The notes below the pieces were generated by a model, which saw only the letters and a list, made by a program, of their open reading frames with translations, was not told where the DNA came from and did not search any database. Made by a program: the position numbers and the translations under genes. Below, in pieces: positions 1 to 5,326 of a DNA stretch of 6,895 nt. The DNA lies in the NCBI GenBank assembly GCA_027483005.1, contig JAIXVN010000097.1:1-6895 (forward strand), given 5' to 3'. Source of the DNA: Verrucomicrobiaceae bacterium (lineage in GTDB: Bacteria > Verrucomicrobiota > Verrucomicrobiia > Verrucomicrobiales > Akkermansiaceae). Numbering within the stretch: position 1 is the first letter of the stretch; each line of letters begins with the position of its first letter.

Positions 1-447
1 CTCGGCATTGCCGCCCTCGCAAGGCATCCAGTGTCGCCCGGCGTAGATGACCGCACACAGGCCGCCCCAGAACACCGCGATCAACACCGGAGTCTGGGTC
101 CACCATTTCGCCGACAGTCCAAGCACGGGGAGAACCCCGAGCACGATGATCAGGCAACTGACCCACAGCAGGATCCGGCGGAGATGGCCCGGGGTTTCGA
201 GGATGGAAAACGGCAGCAGGAACCCCAGAAGGACCGCGATCGCCCAACCGATCGCGGGAGGCAGGATCATCGGGGTCGTTCCCAGTCCAATCGATCCCAG
301 CCAGGCAATCAGGCCGGCATCCACACGGGCATTCAGTCCGACCGACTGGAACCCGACGGCCAGGACCATCGACATGGCGCCGATCGCCGCAGCCGGGATG
401 GCGACGGTCCCTTTTGGAAGTTTGGCAGATGCGGAGGACTCGGACAT
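1..447 (-). CDS. Membrane protein of unknown function (C-terminus beyond left edge)
   Basis: This frame stays open for 149 codons from the ATG at 447-445 to the window edge, so the C-terminus is missing. An in-frame TAG seven codons upstream makes this ATG the first possible ATG start. The product begins with a short polar stretch (MSESSASAKLPKG). Four hydrophobic segments follow, at about residues 14-36, 62-83, 91-111 and 119-137, so it is very likely an inner-membrane protein. A short Trp/Cys-containing loop (RHWMPCEGG) begins just before the edge. I recognise no family, catalytic motif or transporter signature. The gene lies 59 bp downstream of the peroxiredoxin gene on the same strand and could be co-transcribed with it. 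No Shine-Dalgarno sequence and no convincing terminator are visible in the gap. Seen: the open frame and hydrophobic segments. Inferred: membrane location and possible operon. The function is unknown. Confidence 0.75.
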   Translation of the reverse strand, partial: MSESSASAKLPKGTVAIPAAAIGAMSMVLAVGFQSVGLNARVDAGLIAWLGSIGLGTTPMILPPAIGWAIAVLLGFLLPFSILETPGHLRRILLWVSCLIIVLGVLPVLGLSAKWWTQTPVLIAVFWGGLCAVIYAGRHWMPCEGGNAE

Positions 448-506
448 TTCGGCAGGGCCGTGAATCTAGGCGGAGTGCCGGCCTTCGACAAGTCCCGTCA
501 CACCCA

Positions 507-977
507 TCACGCAAGCGCGGCGGTCAAAAGGGCCAGGTGCTCCTTGGGCGAGACCTTTTCGAGAATCCGGTCCACCTTTCCATCCTCGCCGATCACGAAG
601 GTGGTCCGCTCGGTGCCGAAGTAGGTCTTTCCATACATCGACTTCTCCACCCAGACCCCGTAGGCGTTGACAATCTTCTGGTCCGGATCGGCGATGAGCG
701 GGTAAGGAAGATCGTATTTGCCGATGAATTTGCGGTGCTTCTTCGCGTCGTCGATGCTGACTCCGAAGATCAGCGCGCGGTCCTTGAGATCTGACCAGCC
801 ATCGCGGATCTCACAAGCCTGGGTGGTGCAGCCCGGAGTGTCGTCCTTCGGGTAGAACACGAGCACGACCTTTTTTCCAAGCAGCTCCGAGAGGGTGATC
901 GCCGCACCTTCGGGATAATCACCGCCGACCACCTCGGCGGTGAAATCCGGGGCCTTTTGTCCAGATTGAGGTTTCAT
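507..977 (-). CDS. bcp: Thioredoxin-dependent thiol peroxidase, Bcp/PrxQ-type peroxiredoxin
   Basis: This cytoplasmic peroxiredoxin reduces hydrogen peroxide and organic hydroperoxides and is normally recycled by thioredoxin. The 156-residue product is of usual length for the family. The peroxidatic motif P-x3-T-x2-C is intact (P43, T47, C50) in the stretch FYPKDDTPGCTTQAC. C55 lies five residues after C50, the spacing of the resolving cysteine in E. coli Bcp (atypical 2-Cys mechanism). R124 in TERTTFVIG is the conserved active-site arginine. The start was set at the ATG at 977-975 because the protein then begins MKPQSGQKAPDF, the usual family N-terminus. An upstream in-frame ATG at 1043 would add 22 unrelated residues and would reach almost to pgsA. 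The gene is divergent from pgsA across 74 bp and lies just upstream of the membrane protein gene. The family assignment is secure; the reducing partner is inferred from the family. Confidence 0.95.
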   Translation of the reverse strand: MKPQSGQKAPDFTAEVVGGDYPEGAAITLSELLGKKVVLVFYPKDDTPGCTTQACEIRDGWSDLKDRALIFGVSIDDAKKHRKFIGKYDLPYPLIADPDQKIVNAYGVWVEKSMYGKTYFGTERTTFVIGEDGKVDRILEKVSPKEHLALLTAALA

Positions 978-990
978 TGGCAGCGAATTC

Positions 991-1009
991 AATCCACATC
1001 CGCTGGATT
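991..1009. promoter_or_regulatory. Small dyad in the divergent bcp/pgsA intergenic region
   Basis: A perfect inverted repeat with 6-bp arms, AATCCA and TGGATT, is separated by 7 bp. It sits in the 74-bp region (978-1051) that must hold the promoters of both divergent genes. Spacing and position would suit a dimeric regulator acting on one or both. I recognise no known operator. A repeat of this size can occur by chance, so this is only a candidate. Confidence 0.25.
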
Positions 1010-1051
1010 TCAAATTCCATTTTCGACCACCCTGGTGTTTCATCTCCCCTC

Positions 1052-1651
1052 ATGACCCTCGCCAGCAAGATCACCGTCGGACGACTTTTCCTCGTCCCTG
1101 TCTTCGCCGTGCTCGCGATTTATTACGGCCAGAGCATCCACGAAGGCCACCCGAAGGAATGGCTGCGATGGTCGGCCCTGGCGGTCTTCGTGACGGCCTC
1201 CGCCAGCGACGGCATCGATGGCTGGATCGCGCGGCGGTTCAACCAGCGCTCGCGCTTTGGTGCGATCATCGACCCCATCGCCGACAAATCGCTGCTTCTA
1301 ACCGCCCTGATCACCCTGACCCTCGTGGACTGGGGAAAGGACGGCTGGTGCATCCCTCTCTGGTTCAGCGCGCTCGTGATTGTCCGCGATTTCATCATCC
1401 TCGGCGGCTCTGCCATCATCCATTTCGTCAATCACGACATGCACGTCCGCCCTCGTTGGACGGGAAAGGTCTGCACGGTCACGCAGATGTTCGCCCTCGG
1501 CTGGGTCATGCTCAAGGTGGTGCCCTTCGATCCGATCTATCCCTGCCTCATCGCCGCAGTCTTCACTGTCTGGTCCTGCGTCCACTACCTGCAGGATGGC
1601 CTGAAGCAGTTGCATGATTCGACCCATCCGAGAACTGGCGGAAATCCGTGA
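1052..1651 (+). CDS. pgsA: CDP-diacylglycerol--glycerol-3-phosphate 3-phosphatidyltransferase
   Basis: This integral membrane enzyme transfers the phosphatidyl group from CDP-diacylglycerol to glycerol-3-phosphate. The product, phosphatidylglycerophosphate, is the precursor of phosphatidylglycerol and cardiolipin. The 199-residue product carries the complete CDP-alcohol phosphotransferase signature D-x2-D-G-x2-A-R-x8-G-x3-D-x3-D (D53, D56, G57, A60, R61, G70, D74, D78). A PgsA-like WTGKVCTVTQM segment follows at residues 136-146. Hydrophobic segments fall near residues 10-26, 40-52, 78-93, 102-122, 141-158 and 162-182. The start ATG at 1052 gives the typical N-terminus MTLASKITVGRL with the first helix directly after it; a possible TTG start at 977 would add 25 unrelated residues. 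The stop at 1649-1651 overlaps a possible GTG start of pyk. Another CDP-alcohol transferase, such as a cardiolipin synthase of this superfamily, is less likely. The exact substrate is inferred from the overall resemblance. Confidence 0.93.
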   Translation: MTLASKITVGRLFLVPVFAVLAIYYGQSIHEGHPKEWLRWSALAVFVTASASDGIDGWIARRFNQRSRFGAIIDPIADKSLLLTALITLTLVDWGKDGWCIPLWFSALVIVRDFIILGGSAIIHFVNHDMHVRPRWTGKVCTVTQMFALGWVMLKVVPFDPIYPCLIAAVFTVWSCVHYLQDGLKQLHDSTHPRTGGNP

Positions 1652-1728
1652 CTGATCGGTCCGAAAAGGGACAGCATCCGCCCTCGACGGACCCGGATTC
1701 GGCAGACAAACTGCTGGCCATCCACGCA

Positions 1729-3132
1729 ATGTCCCGCAAAACCAAGCTCATCTGCACGCTCGGCCCGGCCACTGAGGCCGAGGAAACCATCGGCCGCCTC
1801 ATCGATCTCGGGGCAAACGTGTTCCGGCTCAACATGAGCCACGCCAAGCACGAATGGGCCCGCGAAATGGCCTCCCGGGTCCGTCGCCAGTCCGATCAGC
1901 GCGGGCTTCATATCCCGGTGCTGTTCGACCTCACAGGCCCTTCGATCCGAACCGGCGACCTCCCGGAGCCGATTGATCTCAAGGAAGGTGATTCGGTCGA
2001 ATTCCGGAAAAGCAGCGCCGAACCCGGCATCCCCTACTCCACCACCGTCAACTACGACGGACTCATGGCCGATGTCAGCGAGGGCAACACGCTCGTCGTG
2101 GACAACGGCACGATGTTGATGCTGATCACGCGAAAGATGGATGACCGCATCATCTGCGAGGTGAAGACTCCGGGAAAACTCGGCTCGCGCCGCCACATCA
2201 ATCTCCCCGGCACCCGGCTCAACCTTCCCGCCCTGACAGAAAAGGACCGCACCGACCTCGCCCTGGCGATCGAGTGCAAGGCCGACTACGTGGCAGGTTC
2301 CTTCGTTCGCGATGCCGCCCATGTCCGCGAGCTTCGCGACGCCATCGAGGCCCTTGAAGGCAGTGCCCAGATCATTGCCAAGGTCGAGGACCAGGAGGCC
2401 ATCCGCAACATCGACGCCATCATCCTCGCCGCCGACGTCATCATGGTCGCGCGTGGCGATCTCGGGATCGAGGTCGAGTTTGAGGAACTCCCGATTCTCC
2501 AGCGCCGTATCGTCCGCCGCTGCCATGAGCTTGGAAAGCGGGTCATCGTGGCCACGCAGCTCCTCGAGTCGATGATCGTCAACCCGACCCCGACCCGTGC
2601 GGAGGTCACCGACGTGATGAACGCCGCGTATGAAGAGGCGGACAGCCTGATGCTTTCCGGCGAAACCTCGGTCGGTCGCTATCCGGACCGCTGCGTGGAG
2701 GCCATCGTCCGCATCGCCATGAGGATCGAGCGCTCGGGCGGACTTGGATTCGGCCAGCAGGTGCTCCTGCGCGATGAACGTCAGAAAGCGGCAAAGGCCG
2801 CGGTGACACTGGCTGACTCGCTCCCCGACGCGCGGCTTCTGGTGCTGACCCGTCGCGGCGTGCTCGCCAACCAGGCCGCGATGCTCCGGCCCAAGACCTC
2901 CGGATTCTACGCCTTCACCCCCAATGAAGGAGTCTGCCGCCAACTCGGCCTCAGCCGCGGCGTGCAGGCCTTCAAGCTGCCCTTCGCCGCCACCATTGAG
3001 GAAACCATCCAGCGTGCCACGGAAATGCTCCGCGAGCAGCAGCTCGTCCGTCCGGGAACCCCGCTCGTCATCGTCTCCGACATCCTCTCCGATCACTTCG
3101 CCGCGAACTCGATTCTGCTCCATCACGCGTGA
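1729..3132 (+). CDS. pyk: Pyruvate kinase
   Basis: This cytoplasmic enzyme carries out the last step of glycolysis, phosphoenolpyruvate plus ADP to pyruvate plus ATP. From the ATG at 1729 the product is 467 residues, close to E. coli PykF, and begins MSRKTKLICTLGPATE like other family members. The landmarks are in order. RLNMSH (R33, N35, S37) holds nucleotide and cation ligands. The B-domain boundary is at HINLPGTRLNLPALTEKD. The catalytic lysine is K218 in IIAKVED, with E220 beside it. Metal and substrate binding follows in ARGDLG (D244) and ATQLLESM. The C-terminal regulatory domain covers about 345-467. The usual DTKGPEIRTG segment reads DLTGPSIRTG (67-76), which alters positions tied to potassium dependence. 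A GTG at 1648 overlaps the pgsA stop as GTGA and would add 27 hydrophilic residues; I prefer 1729 on family grounds, but 1648 is possible. The stop overlaps the methyltransferase start. Confidence 0.96.
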   Translation: MSRKTKLICTLGPATEAEETIGRLIDLGANVFRLNMSHAKHEWAREMASRVRRQSDQRGLHIPVLFDLTGPSIRTGDLPEPIDLKEGDSVEFRKSSAEPGIPYSTTVNYDGLMADVSEGNTLVVDNGTMLMLITRKMDDRIICEVKTPGKLGSRRHINLPGTRLNLPALTEKDRTDLALAIECKADYVAGSFVRDAAHVRELRDAIEALEGSAQIIAKVEDQEAIRNIDAIILAADVIMVARGDLGIEVEFEELPILQRRIVRRCHELGKRVIVATQLLESMIVNPTPTRAEVTDVMNAAYEEADSLMLSGETSVGRYPDRCVEAIVRIAMRIERSGGLGFGQQVLLRDERQKAAKAAVTLADSLPDARLLVLTRRGVLANQAAMLRPKTSGFYAFTPNEGVCRQLGLSRGVQAFKLPFAATIEETIQRATEMLREQQLVRPGTPLVIVSDILSDHFAANSILLHHA

Positions 3133-4001
3133 GGAAGCTTCTCCACGGCGATTGCTTGAACGTCCTGCCGACCCTGGAGGCTGGCTCGATCGACGCCGTC
3201 GTCACCTCGCCGCCCTACAACCTCGGCATCAATTACCGCAGCTACGACGACACCTCGTCGCGCGAAGTCTTTCTCGACTGGTGCCGTCAATGGGCAGCCG
3301 AGGTGAAACGGGTGCTGGCGGACGACGGCTCGTTTTTCCTGAACGTCGGCGCCGCTCCGAAGAACCCTCTGATGCCGCATCAGCTCCTGCTGGCTCTAAC
3401 AGATGGCGTGTCGCCGCTTTTCGTGCTCCAGAACACCTTCCACTGGATCAAGTCGATCTCGGTCGAAACCCGCGCCGGGGAGCCGATCAGCGTCGGCCAT
3501 TTCAAGCCGATCAATTCCCAGCGCTTCGTCAACGACTGCCACGAGTACATCTTCCACCTGACGAAAACCGGCGACGTCCCACTCGACCGCCGGGCTGCCG
3601 GGGTGCCGTATCAGGACAAGTCGAACATCGCCCGCTGGGGCCACACCAGCGGCCAGGACAGCCGCTGCCGGGGAAACACCTGGTTCATCCCCTACGACAC
3701 CATCAACTCCCGCGACAAGGAACGCCCCCATCCCGCCACCTTTCCCATCGCTCTGGTCGAGCAATGCCTGAAACTCCACGGCAAAGGCCCGGAAACCCGA
3801 CTGCTCGACCCCTTCCTTGGCATCGGAACCTCGGCCGTGGCGGCGCAACGCTTCGGAGTGAAGTCTTTCACCGGCATCGAACTGGACGAGGAGTATCTGG
3901 CCTTCGCGAGGATCCGGGTGGAGGGAGAAACTGCGGCAAAAATGCCTGTTGTCCCGGCATCCAAGCCGATTGAAGAACCGCAGGAGTTCCGGCTGCTCTG
4001 A
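3129..4001 (+). CDS. Site-specific DNA methyltransferase, beta class (N4-cytosine or N6-adenine)
   Basis: This enzyme transfers a methyl group from S-adenosylmethionine to an exocyclic amino group in a DNA target; the target is unknown. The product is 290 residues. Catalytic motif IV, TSPPYN (T26-N31), comes first and the AdoMet-binding motif I, LLDPFLGIGTSAVAA (225-239), comes near the end; this IV-before-I order defines the beta class. SPPY is more common in N4-cytosine enzymes than the D/N-PPY of most N6-adenine enzymes, so m4C is slightly favoured. A FTGIELDEEYLAFA segment (247-260) matches the expected motif II region. The central part (130-205), with HEYIFHL and RPHPATFP, is conserved in solo methyltransferases as I remember them. 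The GTG start at 3129 overlaps the pyk stop as GTGA and gives the usual LLHGDCLNVL beginning. No restriction endonuclease is seen nearby, so it looks like an orphan. Family secure; base specificity uncertain. Confidence 0.93.
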   Translation: MRKLLHGDCLNVLPTLEAGSIDAVVTSPPYNLGINYRSYDDTSSREVFLDWCRQWAAEVKRVLADDGSFFLNVGAAPKNPLMPHQLLLALTDGVSPLFVLQNTFHWIKSISVETRAGEPISVGHFKPINSQRFVNDCHEYIFHLTKTGDVPLDRRAAGVPYQDKSNIARWGHTSGQDSRCRGNTWFIPYDTINSRDKERPHPATFPIALVEQCLKLHGKGPETRLLDPFLGIGTSAVAAQRFGVKSFTGIELDEEYLAFARIRVEGETAAKMPVVPASKPIEEPQEFRLL

Positions 4002-4011
4002 GAGCTGAAAC

Positions 4012-4040
4012 TTGACTTGCCGCGCCATGGACAGCATCCT
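4012..4040 (+). promoter_or_regulatory. Candidate promoter of the yefM-yoeB operon
   Basis: A good -35-like hexamer TTGACT (4012-4017) is followed after 17 bp by a weak -10-like CATCCT (4035-4040). Initiation would fall at about 4047, directly at the yefM ATG (4048), which would make the transcript leaderless or nearly so. The -10 box overlaps the candidate operator, as expected for autorepression. The -10 match is only three of six, so this is a moderate guess. Confidence 0.35.
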
Positions 4041-4045
4041 GTCCA
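4028..4045. promoter_or_regulatory. Candidate YefM-YoeB autoregulatory operator
   Basis: A perfect inverted repeat, TGGACAG-CATC-CTGTCCA, ends two bases before the antitoxin start codon. Its outer hexamers TGGACA (4028-4033) and TGTCCA (4040-4045) have centres 12 bp apart. The E. coli yefM-yoeB operator, as I recall it, uses TGTACA core hexamers also 12 bp apart centre to centre. Similar hexamers, the same geometry and the position over the promoter support autoregulation by the toxin-antitoxin complex. Binding itself is inferred. Confidence 0.5.
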
Positions 4046-4047
4046 GC

Positions 4048-4305
4048 ATGAATGCAATCAGCTACACCGCCGCCCGCGAGAACCTTGCCTCGACGATGGA
4101 CAAAGTTTGTGCCGACCACAGTCCGGTCATCATCACGCGGAACCGGGACCAGTCGGTCGTGATGCTTTCGCTGGAGGACTACGAGTCCTTGGAGGAAACC
4201 GCCTACTTGATGCGGAGCCCAGCCAATGCAAAGCGGCTGCTTGAGGGAATTGAGGCGCTTGAAAGCGGTCAGGGACTCGTTCGGGAAATCAATCTGGACG
4301 CATGA
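4048..4305 (+). CDS. yefM: YefM-type antitoxin of a type II toxin-antitoxin system (Phd/YefM family)
   Basis: This antitoxin binds and neutralises the YoeB ribonuclease and, with it, represses its own operon. The product is 85 residues, near the 83 of E. coli YefM. Its N-terminal DNA-binding and dimerisation domain reads MNAISYTAARENLASTMDKV, and a central PVIITRNRDQSVVMLSLEDY stretch is typical of Phd/YefM proteins. The toxin-binding part includes LEETAYLMRSPANAKRLLEG (51-70), which closely resembles the E. coli protein. The start was placed at 4048 because this begins exactly as the family does; an in-frame start at 4012 would add 12 residues and would cover the candidate operator. The gene lies 46 bp after the methyltransferase and overlaps the toxin gene by four bases (ATGA), which usually couples their translation. 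The identification is strong. Confidence 0.95.
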   Translation: MNAISYTAARENLASTMDKVCADHSPVIITRNRDQSVVMLSLEDYESLEETAYLMRSPANAKRLLEGIEALESGQGLVREINLDA

Positions 4306-4562
4306 ACCTCACGTTTTCCCCTCAGGCCTGGGAGGACTACACGTTCTGGCAGGCCAGGGATCCGAAGATGATTTCGCGAATCAACGCGCTGCTGAAGGAC
4401 ATCGTCCGGAGTCCCCACTCCGGCATTGGAAAGCCCGAGCCGCTCAAACATGCCTTTCGTGGATATTGGTCGAGGCGCATCGATTCGGAACATCGCCTCG
4501 TGTACAAGGCAATGGAGGGCTCCATTCTGATCGCCCAGATCCGCTATCACTACGGGACTTGA
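4302..4562 (+). CDS. yoeB: YoeB-type toxin, ribosome-dependent mRNA endoribonuclease (RelE/YoeB fold)
   Basis: Free YoeB enters the ribosomal A site and cuts mRNA near the start codon, stopping translation; YefM blocks it. The product is 86 residues against 84 in E. coli and appears complete. The key residues line up at the same numbers as I recall for E. coli: E46 in GKPEPLKH, R59 and R65 in YWSRRIDSEHRLVY, and the C-terminal catalytic pair H83-Y84 in RYHYGT. Nothing suggests decay, so the toxin should be active. The ATG overlaps the yefM stop as ATGA, with antitoxin first and toxin second, the normal order. It is followed closely by the Sel1-like gene, whose earliest possible ATG is only two bases after the toxin stop. 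The identification is strong; activity is inferred from intact residues. Confidence 0.96.
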   Translation: MNLTFSPQAWEDYTFWQARDPKMISRINALLKDIVRSPHSGIGKPEPLKHAFRGYWSRRIDSEHRLVYKAMEGSILIAQIRYHYGT

Positions 4563-4624
4563 GGATGTCAGTCGTTTTGACCATCTCGCAGTTTCAAGGC
4601 CTAGCTTGCTTTCCCAAAAGTACA

Positions 4625-5176
4625 ATGAGCACCCGGCAAAAAAGCATCGCCCGAGCCAACCTTCCACCTCTCAAGGTTTTGAAGGAAGCAGCACGCGCAG
4701 GCGACGCATGCGCCCATTCGAATATCCCGCTTGTCTATCGTGACGCAGGGAATCTGCGCCGTGCGTTTTTCTGGTGGAAGCGAGCTGCGGAATCAGAGTT
4801 CGGCGGGAGTGCCTTCGTGGACGTCGGATATTGCCTTATGCATGGCATCGGAGTCCGCAAAAATCTCGGTGAGGCGCAAATTGCCTTCGAGCGAGCCATG
4901 CGATCGAAGTGGATCAGCCAGTCGGAACAGGAAGAGGCTGTGTATCTGCTTGCCGTTTGCCTGCTGGAATCGTCCTCCGACAAACGAACGAGAAAAAAGG
5001 CCATGACCCTGCTGGCTCGGGCAAACAAGGATTTCGATTTCCCCGAAGCTGGAAACTTGCTCCGGCGAATCGCGGAGGGCTCGATTCTGACACCTTGTCG
5101 ATGCCGTCGAGGATTGAGGCGATCAATAAGGGGCCAGGCAGCGTGTCTGATTCACAATCGGAAGCGACGAAGTTGA
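4625..5176 (+). CDS. Small Sel1-repeat-like (TPR-type) protein with Cys/His-rich C-terminus
   Basis: The product is 183 residues from the ATG at 4625. An in-frame ATG at 4565, two bases after the yoeB stop, would add 20 hydrophobic-leaning residues. I prefer 4625 because the repeat-like part follows a short basic N-terminus (MSTRQKSIARANLPPLKVLK). Helical repeat units are visible. One runs from EAARAGDACAHSNIPLVYRD through RRAFFWWKRAAE (21-56). A clear Sel1-like unit, FVDVGYCLMHGIGVRKNLGEAQIAFERAM, covers 64-92. A degenerate unit (103-150) ends the repeats. Sel1 repeats act as protein-interaction scaffolds. After them comes a basic tail with C158, C160, C174 and H177 (CxC-x13-CxxH), a possible metal site. 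No signal peptide or enzyme motif is seen. Codon choice is less C/G-biased than in pyk or efp, hinting at transfer. No specific function can be assigned; a link with the toxin-antitoxin pair rests on position only. Confidence 0.72.
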   Translation: MSTRQKSIARANLPPLKVLKEAARAGDACAHSNIPLVYRDAGNLRRAFFWWKRAAESEFGGSAFVDVGYCLMHGIGVRKNLGEAQIAFERAMRSKWISQSEQEEAVYLLAVCLLESSSDKRTRKKAMTLLARANKDFDFPEAGNLLRRIAEGSILTPCRCRRGLRRSIRGQAACLIHNRKRRS

Positions 5177-5186
5177 CCAGACTGCT

Positions 5187-5207
5187 AGACTGAGGAGCTC
5201 AGTTTTT
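5187..5207 (+). terminator. Probable intrinsic terminator after the Sel1-like gene
   Basis: A short hairpin, CTGAG-GAG-CTCAG (5190-5202), can be extended by weaker pairs down to 5187/5205. It runs directly into five T (5203-5207), beginning 10 bases after the Sel1-like stop codon. The stem is short and only moderately GC-rich, so termination may be partial. Its position would separate the upstream run of genes from efp. Confidence 0.5.
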
Positions 5208-5326
5208 GCATTTCCCCAGACCGAGAGCTCGAATTCATCGCTGACGCCTGAAACGGAACCGCCCTGACCCCAAATCACTTCCGGCTTGCTTCCCCTCCTC
5301 CCACCGCCTATCTCCGCCGCCTGCTT

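Noticed and set aside
31..624. Plus-strand frames across the left membrane protein gene
   Set aside because: The product is charged and low-complexity, while the opposite strand gives a clear hydrophobic membrane protein and a peroxiredoxin.
978..1043. N-terminal extension of the peroxiredoxin to the ATG at 1043
   Set aside because: The 22 added residues are not family-like and would occupy nearly the whole divergent promoter region.
1585..3126. A 513-codon open frame on the minus strand opposite pyk
   Set aside because: It lies fully antisense to an unmistakable pyruvate kinase. Its product is rich in Asp, Glu, Gly and His without family motifs, as expected from the complement of a GC-rich gene with biased third positions.
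2924..3973. A 349-codon plus-strand frame over the end of pyk and the methyltransferase
   Set aside because: The translation is Arg/Pro/Ser-rich low-complexity sequence in an off frame of two well-identified genes.
4226..4564. Upstream extension of the Sel1-like frame across yoeB
   Set aside because: This part is yoeB read in another frame and shows no repeat pattern. The Sel1-like similarity begins only after 4625.
5286..5314. TTGCTT and TATCTC with 17-bp spacing before efp
   Set aside because: The -10 match is only three of six in a pyrimidine-rich tract, so it is not reliable enough to annotate as the efp promoter.
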